A stretch of 64,000 nucleotides of DNA from Aquimarina spinulae (lineage in GTDB: Bacteria > Bacteroidota > Bacteroidia > Flavobacteriales > Flavobacteriaceae): NCBI RefSeq assembly GCF_943373825.1, contig NZ_CALSBP010000002.1, forward strand, positions 1,539,501 through 1,603,500. The letters run 5' to 3'. A program made the position numbers and the translations under genes. This document shows, piece after piece, positions 48,859 through 57,223 of the stretch (position 1 is the stretch's first letter; every line of letters begins with the position of its first letter). The notes beneath the pieces are model-generated. The model was not told the origin of the DNA. It did no database searches and was given only the letters and a program-made list of their open reading frames with translations.

Positions 48859-49902
48859 TTATTTACTATTTGTTTGATTAACTGCATAAAGACGTGTTTG
48901 GCTTCCTTTTCCTTTAAGTTCTATACTGCCAAGTTCAGAAAAAACAAAACCTAAATTACTTAAATCGTTTTTTAAGCTCTCAGAAATCAAAAACTCTTGC
49001 TTAAGTTCATTGCATTGACTTTGAATCCTTGCAGCTGTGTTTATAGTATCTCCATGATATGCAATTTCTTTTTTGTATTTACCTACCTCAGCCACAGTAA
49101 CGATACCCGAATTCATTCCTGCTTTAAAATGTGGGATACAATTATAATTCTGTAGGTAATACTCTTTTCTTTTATCTAATCGCTGTTTAAAATTGAAATA
49201 GCCTTTAAGACAGTTTTGCCCTCTTAATCCGTCCTGAAGCTTCCATGTCAATATTACTTCATCGCCAACATATTGGTAAATTTCCGCTTCGCTTTCTACA
49301 GAGATTCCTAAATCAATAAAGCAGTCTTGAATCATTTTACTGTATTTAACGTGACCTAAATTTTCGGCATGCATTGTTGAGGACTGAAGGTCAAGAAACA
49401 TAAAAATCCTCTTTTCTTCTCGAGGTGTATAGAATCTGCCGCGAAAAAGTTTCCATAAATTATCACTTCCTAAAAAGAGATTTACTTGCCTTAGACCGAA
49501 CATGAAAATATCGACAGATACTATATATAAATAAATAGCAAAACTACCAGGCTCAAATGCAAACTGAAGAAGCTCAATATCTTCACTGAAAATGAAATAT
49601 GCTAATAGTATAATAGATGCAACAAATAGAATAGCAAATAGAAACCGAAGAATCAACAGCTTTTGAAATGCTATCTGTTTATATCCGTGTTCTTCGGTCA
49701 ATATTTGAGCAATACCTGAGACACTTCCGAGAATGGGTCCCATAAAAAAAGAAGCTAGGATCGCTTTCCAAACTTCCATTTGAACAGACCCCAGCTCTTT
49801 TGTGCCTTCACCCCGAACAATACTTAAAAAAATGAACGCAATAGTCCATCCAATAATATATTGTTTCAGAATTTGTAATCTGCGTTTATTTCTGAACTTC
49901 AT
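48859..49902 (-). CDS. Membrane-bound class III nucleotidyl (adenylate/guanylate) cyclase
   Basis: A 347-aa protein. Residues 1-160 hold about four TM helices; the catalytic domain follows (about 165-345). Metal-binding Asp in FMFLDLQSSTM, the second in YQYVGDEVILTW, and the transition-state segment AYHGDTINTAARIQSQC (Asn and Arg) are all present, so the enzyme is predicted active. It makes cAMP or cGMP; the substrate-selecting residues do not settle which. The gene stands alone with 217-bp and 184-bp spacers. Confidence 0.87.
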   Translation of the reverse strand: MKFRNKRRLQILKQYIIGWTIAFIFLSIVRGEGTKELGSVQMEVWKAILASFFMGPILGSVSGIAQILTEEHGYKQIAFQKLLILRFLFAILFVASIILLAYFIFSEDIELLQFAFEPGSFAIYLYIVSVDIFMFGLRQVNLFLGSDNLWKLFRGRFYTPREEKRIFMFLDLQSSTMHAENLGHVKYSKMIQDCFIDLGISVESEAEIYQYVGDEVILTWKLQDGLRGQNCLKGYFNFKQRLDKRKEYYLQNYNCIPHFKAGMNSGIVTVAEVGKYKKEIAYHGDTINTAARIQSQCNELKQEFLISESLKNDLSNLGFVFSELGSIELKGKGSQTRLYAVNQTNSK

Positions 49903-50086
49903 TTTATTGTAAATAACGCTAAATTTATGAATCGGAAAAAGGCAAGTACCCCTGAACCAATTGATCTATGTGCGCATTTTTATTTCTTATTCAATTTATA
50001 AAAATCTAGCGCCATTGCAAAAAGAAAATGACCTTTGGGCCAAGCACTAAAATTTGCTCTGGTTTTATATATCTTGTTGCAGTTAG

Positions 50087-50580
50087 TTATTTCCAGTTTT
50101 TTCCAAGATATTTTCCATTTCTATAAGAATCAATACCGATAGCATAATTTGGACCGTTAAAATATGTATATTTTTTACCTGTCATTAATTCTCCATTTAT
50201 GAAATACCCTTCTTGCATAACTCTTTTTTTATTATCGAAAACTCTATAATTTCCTTCATAAGGTATTTCAGGATGTATTAGATCAGTTCTTGTTTTCCCA
50301 TTTTGATTCCAGTATTTCCATTCTCCAATTCTTTTTTCTTCATATCTAGGAATTCTTCCGACTTTATATTTCCATTATCATGATAAAATTTCCATTTTCC
50401 ATATTTAAGTTCTTCATTATTAAAAGAAACAACAACATTAAAGATTTGACTATCTTCAATTTGAAAATCTAGAACTTTGAAGAACTTTTTGATTTCTTTG
50501 ACATATATGCTGTCATTAGCTTGAGATTTAACCTTAAAAAAGTTAAAGATTAAAAATAATATTAGAATTCTAATTTTCAT
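50087..50580 (-). pseudogene. Secreted MORN-like repeat protein, frameshifted
   Basis: The start at 50580 gives a signal peptide and a MORN-type unit (YGKWKFYHDNGNIKSEEF). The frame goes wrong at six T's (50332-50337, A6 on the coding strand) and ends at 50278. With one extra A the protein continues in the next frame (IGEWKYWNQNGK, EGYFINGELM, GIDSYRNGKYLG) to TAA at 50087-50089. The match of the downstream frame to the same repeat shows a single-base loss. It is a decayed cassette gene, a contingency gene, or a sequence error. Confidence 0.75.
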
Positions 50581-50589
50581 ATGTAATTA

Positions 50590-50641
50590 GCTACAACGTT
50601 CTGGCTAAACTGTATTTTAATTCCGTTTAGGCTTTGTTAGC
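50590..50641. repeat. attC-like imperfect hairpin
   Basis: The 52-bp spacer between the MORN-like gene and the DUF2200 gene folds on itself: GCTACAACGTT at one end opposes CTTTGTTAGC at the other, and inner GGCTAAAC opposes GTTTAGGC. Bulged bases between short paired blocks and a terminal GTTAGC resemble integron attC recombination sites. No integrase lies in the window. Confidence 0.5.
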
Positions 50642-50649
50642 TCCAGTTT

Positions 50650-51027
50650 CTACTTTTTTTCTTCACGCAAAATTTTCTCCATTTTACGACCTCTTGCCAA
50701 TTCATCAATCAGTTTTTCCATACGTCTACATTGTCTATACAATTCAAATTCATCCTCTATTTCTTCAATTCGATAACCACAAACGACTCCTTTAATCAAG
50801 TGTGCGTTTGGATTTATTTTAGCTTTTTGAAAAAATGTTCTAAAAGTTGCTTTTTCATCAATAAGTGCTTGTAAAGCATCTTGATCAAAACCGGTAAACC
50901 ATTTAATTACTTGGTTGAGTTCTTCTTTTGTTCTACCATTTTTCTCCAATCTATTCAGGTAAAGTGGATAAATGGATGCAAATATCATATTGGCAACCTT
51001 TTCATTTTTTTCGGCCGTAACTTTCAT
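50650..51027 (-). CDS. DUF2200 family protein
   Basis: A 125-aa cytoplasmic protein matching DUF2200 over its length: NEKVANMIFASIYPLYLNR, EELNQVIKWFTGFD, NPNAHLIKGVVCGYRIEEIE and a C-terminal LARGRKMEKILREEKK. The family is conserved and widespread, often in mobile or cassette-type locations, but its function is not established. It is flanked by foldable spacers on both sides (50590-50641 and 51053-51232) and keeps the same direction as its neighbours. Confidence 0.85.
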   Translation of the reverse strand: MKVTAEKNEKVANMIFASIYPLYLNRLEKNGRTKEELNQVIKWFTGFDQDALQALIDEKATFRTFFQKAKINPNAHLIKGVVCGYRIEEIEDEFELYRQCRRMEKLIDELARGRKMEKILREEKK

Positions 51028-51052
51028 TTTATTTGATTTTGAATTGATTGGT

Positions 51053-51232
51053 GCTAACGTTTAATAATATGTGTCGTATCTGTATAAATTGTTACCTAAC
51101 TACAGACACTTTCTGCGCAGGTTTTATACATTTTTCAGCTTTAAAATCACTGCGCCATCATAAATATACAAGAATCCATCGATAAATCACTAGTCAGTTA
51201 CGATCACATATATCGTGTTACCTACCGTGTTT
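51053..51232. repeat. ~180-bp foldable repeat, copy 1
   Basis: Homologous to 52902-53078 (roughly three quarters identical by eye). Ends GCTAACG and CGTGTTACC are inverted with ATATGTG-TCGTA opposing TACGATCACATAT. The centre folds as GCGCAG (51115-51120) + TTTTA against TAAAAT-CA-CTGCGC near 51142-51155, with a 2-nt bulge. It looks like a long attC-type site. Confidence 0.7.
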
Positions 51233-51576
51233 ATTCTTTTTTTAATTCCTGACCATTCCAAATTCCAGTATATTTTTCATCAAGTCCAATTATCGTAAAC
51301 TTGAAGTTTCCATTTTCCTTGTAACTTATTTTTACATTAAATTCAGATTCCCAGAATTCGTCTCCGTAATTAAAGTCTAGAAGTTTACTAATAAAGACAA
51401 TTTGGTTTTTTGTATCAAGTATGATGACAAAAAAATATTCAGGATAGCCATTGTCATAAAATTCATCATAACCAGTATTTTGTGAAACTAAAAAAGAACT
51501 TTTGCCCAAATTTTTTTAGTTCCGATTTATATGAAATAAAGAGTGAAATTAATATTAAGAAGTAAAATTTTGTCAT
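51231..51576 (-). pseudogene. Small secreted protein, frameshifted near its N-terminus
   Basis: ATG at 51576 gives a signal-like start (MTKFYFLILISLFISYKSEL), which runs into the wrong frame at seven T's (51511-51517, A7 on the coding strand). The rest of the protein (GYDEFYDNGYPEYFFVIILD, YTGIWNGQELKKE) is open in the next frame to 51231. Deleting one A would join the two parts into a 114-aa protein. The family is not recognised; the NGYPEYFF and GIWNG segments suggest a beta-rich extracytoplasmic protein. Confidence 0.6.
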
Positions 51577-51619
51577 ATGTAGATAACATCTCTTGTATGA
51601 GTAGTAGCGGATTTATTGC

Positions 51620-51682
51620 AACTATTTTCAAATGAAAATAGTTATTAAAAAAAGAAAAACGGTTTGAGGAGCACCCAAACCG
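51620..51682 (-). terminator. Terminator and 24-bp palindrome after the DUF4345 gene
   Basis: On the minus strand CGGTTTG (51676-51682) pairs with CAAACCG (51660-51666) and is followed by a T-rich run, an intrinsic terminator for the gene at 51726-52112. Just beyond it lies a palindrome AACTATTTTCA-AA-TGAAAATAGTT (51620-51643). The spacer ends in GTTAGCTACTGG near 51711, another cassette-boundary-like motif. Confidence 0.65.
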
Positions 51683-51725
51683 CGATTACTTATACACCGT
51701 GTTAGCTACTGGCATTATAGTATAA

Positions 51726-52112
51726 CTAACCTAAAACATGAATCAGGCAAAAAGCATTTGCAACACCTAATACAATTTCAAATAAAATTCCTTGAATAAT
51801 CTGCTTACTTGGTTTTCCATCAACTTTTAGGCTTATTAACCTGCCGATTGCGAAACCTATAAAAATTAATGAAGCGACTAAATGTGAGTTAAAAGTTAGT
51901 TTTTCGATAAATGTGCCAAGTAAAATAATCATTCCTGCAAAAAGCATTACTGCAGCGACTCCTCTCATTTCATTTAATAAACTAGCATCATTTTCAAGTT
52001 TAATCCCAGAACTTTTTAGATAAGTTTTTATTGGGTTGCTTAATCTCATTACACCAACAAATACGAGCATTAAAGCTGATAATGATAAGACTATAATTCT
52101 GATAATTTCCAT
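51726..52112 (-). CDS. DUF4345 family membrane protein
   Basis: A 128-aa protein with four predicted TM helices (IIVLSLSALMLVFVGVMRL, VAAVMLFAGMIILLGTFI, ASLIFIGFAIGRLISL, and a C-terminal helix). The NPIKTYLKSSGI segment and FAIGRLISLKVDGKPS fit DUF4345. The function is unknown. It lies 68 bp after the WYL-type regulator in the same direction and could be its target. Confidence 0.8.
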   Translation of the reverse strand: MEIIRIIVLSLSALMLVFVGVMRLSNPIKTYLKSSGIKLENDASLLNEMRGVAAVMLFAGMIILLGTFIEKLTFNSHLVASLIFIGFAIGRLISLKVDGKPSKQIIQGILFEIVLGVANAFCLIHVLG

Positions 52113-52180
52113 TTTTAGATTTTTTAATTATTATATCCGCAAATGTAAATCGGGGTTGTGACATGGTTATGTCAAGGGTA

Positions 52181-52882
52181 TTATTGATTTTTCACATATT
52201 TTTCAAAATACTCTTTTATAGTCATATTGTGAGGACTAAAAACCTGTTTTTCAGTTGTGATGTTTTCAATAAAATCTATTCTGAAGTGTCTAAAATCATT
52301 TCGTAATCGACAAAAAGCTACTAATAAAAAGTCTCCGTGAATACTATAAATCGCAAAAGGTTCAACACTACGGGTAGTTTGTTTCTTTTCAGAAGAAAGG
52401 TAATCTATTGTTAATATTTTATATTGGGTAATAGCTGATTGTATTTGCATCAGATTATTACTTGTTTTTTCTTCATTATTGTTACCACTAAAGTAAACTC
52501 TCTCTGCTAATAAATCAGCATTTCCTTTTTGAGAGTAGCGCAATATAGCTTTGATTTTTTCTAATGCGCTAGAAATGTTATCAACTAATGACTGGTCTTT
52601 GTTTTTTATTGCTAATTGTTCTATTGTGATTAGGGCATTAGCTTCATCCTCTGAAAAAAGAACAGGTGGAAGATGATATCCTTCCATAATTGAATAACCT
52701 TTACCTTCTTCTGTTACAATAGGGATTCCTGATTTTTCAAGGGTTCGAATATCTCTATAAATGGTTCTTAAACTTACATTATGCTTTTCAGCAAGTAGTC
52801 TTGCAGTAATAATTCTTTTCGATTGTAATTGGGTAAGGATAGCAGTTAATCTCGAAAGTCTTGGTTTTTCTTTTTCTTCCAT
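52181..52882 (-). CDS. YafY-type HTH/WYL transcriptional regulator
   Basis: A 233-aa regulator from the ATG at 52882; an upstream in-frame TTG at 52906 would run into the repeat and is unlikely. Residues about 8-65 form an HTH_11 domain (LTAILTQLQSKRIITARLLA, VSLRTIYRDIRTLEKSGIPI). A WYL domain follows (LTIDYLSSEKKQTTRSVEPF, IHGDFLLVAFCRLRNDFRHF, where the usual WYL trio reads LLV). WYL domains bind small ligands or nucleic acids and are frequent in defence and stress regulation. Confidence 0.87.
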   Translation of the reverse strand: MEEKEKPRLSRLTAILTQLQSKRIITARLLAEKHNVSLRTIYRDIRTLEKSGIPIVTEEGKGYSIMEGYHLPPVLFSEDEANALITIEQLAIKNKDQSLVDNISSALEKIKAILRYSQKGNADLLAERVYFSGNNNEEKTSNNLMQIQSAITQYKILTIDYLSSEKKQTTRSVEPFAIYSIHGDFLLVAFCRLRNDFRHFRIDFIENITTEKQVFSPHNMTIKEYFEKYVKNQ

Positions 52883-52901
52883 TTTGTGTTTTCTGCTTGT
52901 G

Positions 52902-53078
52902 GCCAACGTTTAATATATGTATCGTAGCTGTGCAAAATGTTACCTAGCCTTGGACACATCTGCGCAGATTTTATACCTTTTTCAGTTTTAAAATCACTGC
53001 GCCATCATAAATATACAAGAACCAATCGATTAAACACTAATCAACTATGATCACATATATAGTGTTACCACACGTTAT
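52902..53078. repeat. ~177-bp foldable repeat, copy 2
   Basis: Homologous to 51053-51232. Ends GCCAACG and CACGTTATA; GCGCAG (52972-52977) + ATTTTA opposes TAAAAT-CA-CTGCGC, again with a 2-nt bulge. The last four bases overlap the stop of the gene at 53075. Confidence 0.7.
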
Positions 53079-53866
53079 ATTTTTTCAGGCTTATAATTCA
53101 ATGTATTTCCGGTTTGATGATCAATTAGATTTAACATTTGGTCATTATATTCGAGTATTAAATAGTCTAATGTATCAGATTGATTAACAAGTTTGAGATA
53201 TTCCATTGGTTTGTGTTCAGTACCTAATTCTTTGAAATATTCTCTATTAATTTTATAATCGTAAATATTATTAGGATAAATTTCTTGGCCTTTATAAAAG
53301 AAAAACCATTTTCCGTTTTTAATTTCTATTCCAGAAAGAGAATCGAGTTTACTTATCCATCGTCCATTTTTTAACTCTGTCAATTTAATTATTGGATTTT
53401 GAGGTTTTTTTATAGTTTTCCTATTATTTAAAAACTCATAACCTTTATGTTTTAAATATGTGATTCCATCAATTCTAAATTTCGTTTTGGTAAGTAACTC
53501 AATTTTAGTTGTGTCAGAACCTCCCAAACTAACAAATTCTAACTGTATTTTTCCATCCAGTTTTATTAATCCAACAAAAGTGAGGCAGGACTTCATTGGT
53601 AGAATTTCGGTTCTCTTTATTTCAGATGTGTAGGGTATAGTTTCCCAGAAGGCTGAGTTTTTGTTCTTATCAAAATCTAACCATAATATATTCTCTACGC
53701 TTATTTCATTTTTTGGAATCCAAAACCCGTTAAGATTTTCACGAACTGAGTCTATCTGAGTTAAGTCAATTTCATAGTCATTTTTCACTAAAACTAGATT
53801 CCTTTTTGGATTTGAACAACTAGATAAGGAAAAAGTTAAAACAAATATGCTTATTATTAATCTCAA
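53075..53866 (-). CDS. Lipoprotein of unknown function
   Basis: A 263-aa protein with a lipoprotein signal (IFVLTFSLSSC at residues 7-17). The start codon appears to be TTG at 53866, because an in-frame stop lies two codons upstream and no ATG is nearer. The rest is beta-rich with recurring NGxW motifs (LNGFWIPKNE, KNGRWISKLD, KNGKWFFFYKG), which suggests small repeated modules. It is flanked by repeat copy 2 and the attC-like hairpin 53886-53978. No function is recognised. Confidence 0.68.
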   Translation of the reverse strand: MRLIISIFVLTFSLSSCSNPKRNLVLVKNDYEIDLTQIDSVRENLNGFWIPKNEISVENILWLDFDKNKNSAFWETIPYTSEIKRTEILPMKSCLTFVGLIKLDGKIQLEFVSLGGSDTTKIELLTKTKFRIDGITYLKHKGYEFLNNRKTIKKPQNPIIKLTELKNGRWISKLDSLSGIEIKNGKWFFFYKGQEIYPNNIYDYKINREYFKELGTEHKPMEYLKLVNQSDTLDYLILEYNDQMLNLIDHQTGNTLNYKPEKI

Positions 53867-53885
53867 GTTTTAAATTTTTTAATGT

Positions 53886-53978
53886 GTGCTAACAATTGGA
53901 TATATCCAATTGGGTATATTTCTCTTTTACTCACAAATCTAGAAGATTTTGGATACACCTCAAATTATTTGTTGGCAC
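53886..53978. repeat. attC-like inverted repeat with inner palindrome
   Basis: GTGCTAACAA (53886-53895) and TTGTTGGCAC (53969-53978) are inverted with one G-T pair; inside lies a perfect 16-bp palindrome ATTGGATATATCCAAT (53895-53910). The rest of the spacer to 54304 contains a related near-palindrome TTTGGATATAGCCAAA near 54030 and no gene. Confidence 0.5.
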
Positions 53979-54304
53979 TTGAGTATAAATTTCTGTTGTT
54001 TTGCTTTAACTATGCCTCAATAAGGTTTGGATATAGCCAAATGGCACGGATTTGTACCTTAAATCCACACCATCGGGATGAAACTATTCTATTCATCAAA
54101 AATCCTGTAGATTTGTGAAAATATAATCGATATATGTATACTAATACATATACCATTGTTGTTCACGAAATAGAGAAGTCCAGAACTTGAAAGAAAAACC
54201 TCAAAAAAATATAGAAAAAGAACAACCGACAAGGTTAGAAACTAGTTTAGTGTAAAGTCCAATCTTTAACTTGTGTATACCATGTTCTTTAACCAACAAA
54301 AGCT

Positions 54305-55012
54305 ATGAATAAAAATATTGTCATTTTACTTTGCATTTCTTTATCATTATTCCTCACCAAATGTGATTCAGGACAAACAGATAAAAAATCCGATTCTGTT
54401 GAAATCGTTCAGGAAAAAGAAAGTGATACACTTAATTTACTGACTGATATCGCACCTCTTCTGGATGATGGAGATATTAATGCTGTAATTGAGATACCTG
54501 CAGGTACATTGGATAAATGGGAGTTAGATAAATCAACTGGAAAAATACGATGGGAATTGATTGACAAAAGACCTCGAATTGTAAAATATATAGGGTACCC
54601 CGGTAACTACGGAATGATCCCGAGGACTTTACTTTCAAAAGAAAAAGGTGGTGATGGTGATCCATTAGACATACTCGTCCTTGGTCCCCCAGTAGAAAGA
54701 GGTCATATACTAAAATGTAAAATAATTGGCGTCTTATATCTACAGGATAGAGGGGAACAAGATGATAAATTAATTGCTGTTTCGAGCGATTCTCCAATAT
54801 ACGGAGTTAACAGTATAGATGAATTAAACAATGATTACAAAGGAATTACCGAAATAGTGGAATTATGGTTTACAAACTATAAAGGACCAGGGAAAATCGT
54901 ATCTAAGGGGTTTGGAAATAAAAAAATTGCAATTGACATACTTACAGAAGCAATTAATGAATATCAATTAAAAGATAATAAGCACAACAACGTATCCTAT
55001 GAAAAGCCTTAA
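54305..55012 (+). CDS. ppa: Lipoprotein-type inorganic pyrophosphatase
   Basis: A 235-aa family I inorganic pyrophosphatase with an unusual lipoprotein signal (LSLFLTKC at residues 14-21). The catalytic signature GDGDPLDILVLG is intact, as are the upstream IEIPAGTLDKWELD (Lys/Glu ligands) and IGYPGNYGMIP segments; a KGPGKIVSKGFGNK region closes the site. The cytoplasmic enzyme hydrolyses PPi to phosphate; this version is predicted to be exported to the periplasm or cell surface, where it could scavenge phosphate. It precedes the PP2C-like gene by few bases. Confidence 0.88.
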   Translation: MNKNIVILLCISLSLFLTKCDSGQTDKKSDSVEIVQEKESDTLNLLTDIAPLLDDGDINAVIEIPAGTLDKWELDKSTGKIRWELIDKRPRIVKYIGYPGNYGMIPRTLLSKEKGGDGDPLDILVLGPPVERGHILKCKIIGVLYLQDRGEQDDKLIAVSSDSPIYGVNSIDELNNDYKGITEIVELWFTNYKGPGKIVSKGFGNKKIAIDILTEAINEYQLKDNKHNNVSYEKP

Positions 55013-55036
55013 AGCGTTGAAATGACCAAAATTCGA

Positions 55037-55728
55037 ATGAAAATATATAAAACATTACATATTGGCGAGTTTCATACCAACCACTGCGAAGATTTCTTAA
55101 TTGAGGAGCAAATCGGAACAAATGAAGTACTATTGGCTGTCTTGGATGGCTGTACAATGGGAACAGAATCTGTTTTTGCTTCAATTCTTTTCGGAAAGAT
55201 TTTACGAAATATTGCTAAAAATAAATTTTATGAAGAGTTTGTAACAGATAATTCAATACAATTAAAAGATAAACTTAAAGAGGTCGTTAAAACATTAATT
55301 CATGAGATTAAACTCTTCAAAAATCAACTAGGGCTTGAAACAAATGAACTGCTATCAACTTTAATAATTGGAATTGTCGAAACAAAAGAATCAAAGGCTG
55401 AGTTTCTTACAATTGGAGATGGACTAATCTGTAAGGATGGAGAGCTAATTGAATACGAACAAGATGACAAACCTGATTATCTTGGATATCATTTAGATGA
55501 TGATTTTGATAGCTGGTTTGACAATCAAGAACAAAAAGTCTCAATTTCTAATTTTAAAGATTTATCCATCTGTACAGATGGTATCTTTACATTTAAAAAC
55601 CTGGAGAACAAATCAAAACAAAAATCTGAAAACGAAAGATTCGAGTATTAAAAGATAAATGGAACCATCTGGTGACAGATGATTTAGCAATAATTAGAAT
55701 AAAAAACAACATGCCAACATCGTGTTAA
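55037..55728 (+). pseudogene. PP2C-like phosphatase, frameshifted near C-terminus
   Basis: The frame from ATG 55037 (an ATG at 55022 is also possible) encodes a small PP2C-type protein: HTNHCEDFLI, AVLDGCTMG, LSTLIIGIV, TIGDGLICKDGE, SICTDGIFTF. It meets a stop at 55651, but the next frame continues with KDKWNHLVTDDLAIIRI, the typical PP2C C-terminus, to TAA at 55726-55728. One base missing near 55638-55641 explains it. The N-terminal His-x-Asn replaces the usual metal-site residues, so activity is uncertain even if restored. Confidence 0.65.
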
Positions 55729-55733
55729 TTATT

Positions 55734-56147
55734 ATGAAAAGAAAAAAATTACTACTAACTGGAATACTACTAATTGGAATAAGTTCTTATGCTCAAAGTT
55801 TGAAATGTGAAGATTTTATGAATGGTGAATTTTATGTCCCAGTTGAAAAAGACATAACAAAAAGTTTTAAAATTAAACGAAATGGAAATAGCCAAATTGA
55901 GATTGTAGAAGATAACGGAGTTGAAAAAAAATCTTACATAATTATAAAGTGGATTGATGAATGCACTTATCGTCTCAAGTATGATGAAACTAAGATGGAA
56001 TATACCGAAGCCGAAAAATTCATTAACTCTCATAATGGTGTACTAGTTGAGAAAATTGAAATTGTTGGAAATTGTTTCCTATACAAGTCAACAATGATAA
56101 TAGATGGGAAAGAAGAAAGGAAAGATGGAAAAATTTGTAAAGAGTGA
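55734..56147 (+). CDS. Small secreted protein of unknown function
   Basis: A 137-aa protein from the ATG at 55734 with a signal peptide ending SSYAQ. The mature part has cysteines at FKCEDF-type, DECTYRL, GNCFLY and KICKE positions, enough for two disulfides. It fits a recurring flavobacterial type of short extracytoplasmic protein (GEFYVPVEKDI, WIDECTYRLKYDE) found in many cassette-like loci; no function is known. A GTG four codons upstream is not needed. Confidence 0.65.
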   Translation: MKRKKLLLTGILLIGISSYAQSLKCEDFMNGEFYVPVEKDITKSFKIKRNGNSQIEIVEDNGVEKKSYIIIKWIDECTYRLKYDETKMEYTEAEKFINSHNGVLVEKIEIVGNCFLYKSTMIIDGKEERKDGKICKE

Positions 56148-56328
56148 ATATGAAAAGTAAAAAACTATACTCCATATCATAAAACCAGAATTGTTTAACT
56201 TCTGATCAAAAGGCTTTTCTATTGCCAATAGCACTAATTTTTTATAAGTTTAACCAAACGTAAAATAAATACAGAAACCAATGGATTCAGGTATATTTAC
56301 CTTGCTCTGATTCATGGTAATAATTAAA

Positions 56329-56892
56329 ATGATACACCCACTACGACAACATATCGAAGAAATAATCAGTCTTACCGATGAAGAATTCGATTTCGTTTTG
56401 AGTCATTTTGAGCAAATCAAAAGACGTAAACATCAATATATCGTTCAGGAAGGTGAAATTGTTAACAAAGAATACTGGATTATAAAAGGATGTCTAAAAA
56501 GCTATTTTATAGACCATACAGGAAAAGAGCATATACTACAATTCGGGATGGAAAATTGGTGGATTACAGATTACGAATCATTTGTAAAACAAACCAAATC
56601 CAAAACCTCTATAGACTGTATAGAAGATAGCGAGTTACTCTATATAACTTTTGAAAATAGAGAAAAGCTAACGGCCAAAATGCATAAAATGGAACGTTTT
56701 TGGGCGAAAAAAAGTAAAATTGGTCGAATTGCGCTTCAGAATAGAATCTTATCATTACTGAAAAATTCGTCTAAAGAACGATACGAATTACTTCTCGAAC
56801 AGTATCCAAAACTTTTTCAACGTGTTCCCAAAAAAATGATTGCTGCCTATTTAGGGGTTTCCAGAGAAACGCTTAGCAGATTAAACTCTTAA
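56329..56892 (+). CDS. Crp/Fnr family transcriptional regulator
   Basis: A 187-aa protein with a cyclic-nucleotide-binding-like domain (about 20-125: HQYIVQEGEIVNKEYWIIKG, HILQFGMENWWITDYESF) and a C-terminal helix-turn-helix (VPKKMIAAYLGVSRETLSRL). The phosphate-binding Arg of true CRP is not evident, so cAMP binding is doubtful. I prefer the ATG at 56329 over one five codons upstream, because a TATATTT -7-like element lies close. It precedes the tautomerase-SDR-NTF2 trio in the same direction and may regulate it. Confidence 0.85.
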   Translation: MIHPLRQHIEEIISLTDEEFDFVLSHFEQIKRRKHQYIVQEGEIVNKEYWIIKGCLKSYFIDHTGKEHILQFGMENWWITDYESFVKQTKSKTSIDCIEDSELLYITFENREKLTAKMHKMERFWAKKSKIGRIALQNRILSLLKNSSKERYELLLEQYPKLFQRVPKKMIAAYLGVSRETLSRLNS

Positions 56893-57023
56893 TTATTTTT
56901 ACTCGTTTATTGCTTAAATCCGGGTTAAAGTGATATACATCACCCTAAAGAAGTGACAATCCTCCTTCGTAATAATTTCATTCTACAACACCTTTGTATG
57001 ACCATTAATTTAATAAAAAAGTC

Positions 57024-57218
57024 ATGCCATACATTAACATTAAAGTTACTGATGAACAAGTAACGATAGATCAAAAACGTCAATTAATAGAAGGTGCTAC
57101 ACAACTCGTTGTTGACATACTGAACAAAAATCCAAAAACAACTCATGTTGTTATTGAAGAAGTACCTATCGAAAATTGGGGAGTGAACGGGAAACAGTAT
57201 TTAGGAACTAAAAAATAA
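57024..57218 (+). CDS. 4-oxalocrotonate tautomerase family protein
   Basis: A 64-aa protein beginning MPYINIKVTDEQVT; the Pro after Met is the catalytic base once Met is removed. Length and the HVVIEEVPIENWGVNG segment match 4-OT-type tautomerases, which form hexamers and isomerise or dehalogenate small unsaturated acids. It starts the trio, 5 bp before the SDR gene, so the genes are co-transcribed. Confidence 0.9.
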   Translation: MPYINIKVTDEQVTIDQKRQLIEGATQLVVDILNKNPKTTHVVIEEVPIENWGVNGKQYLGTKK

Positions 57219-57223
57219 AGAAC

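Noticed and set aside
50590..53978. CRISPR array
   Set aside because: Repeats are long, few, divergent and separated by genes; no short regular repeat-spacer pattern and no cas genes.
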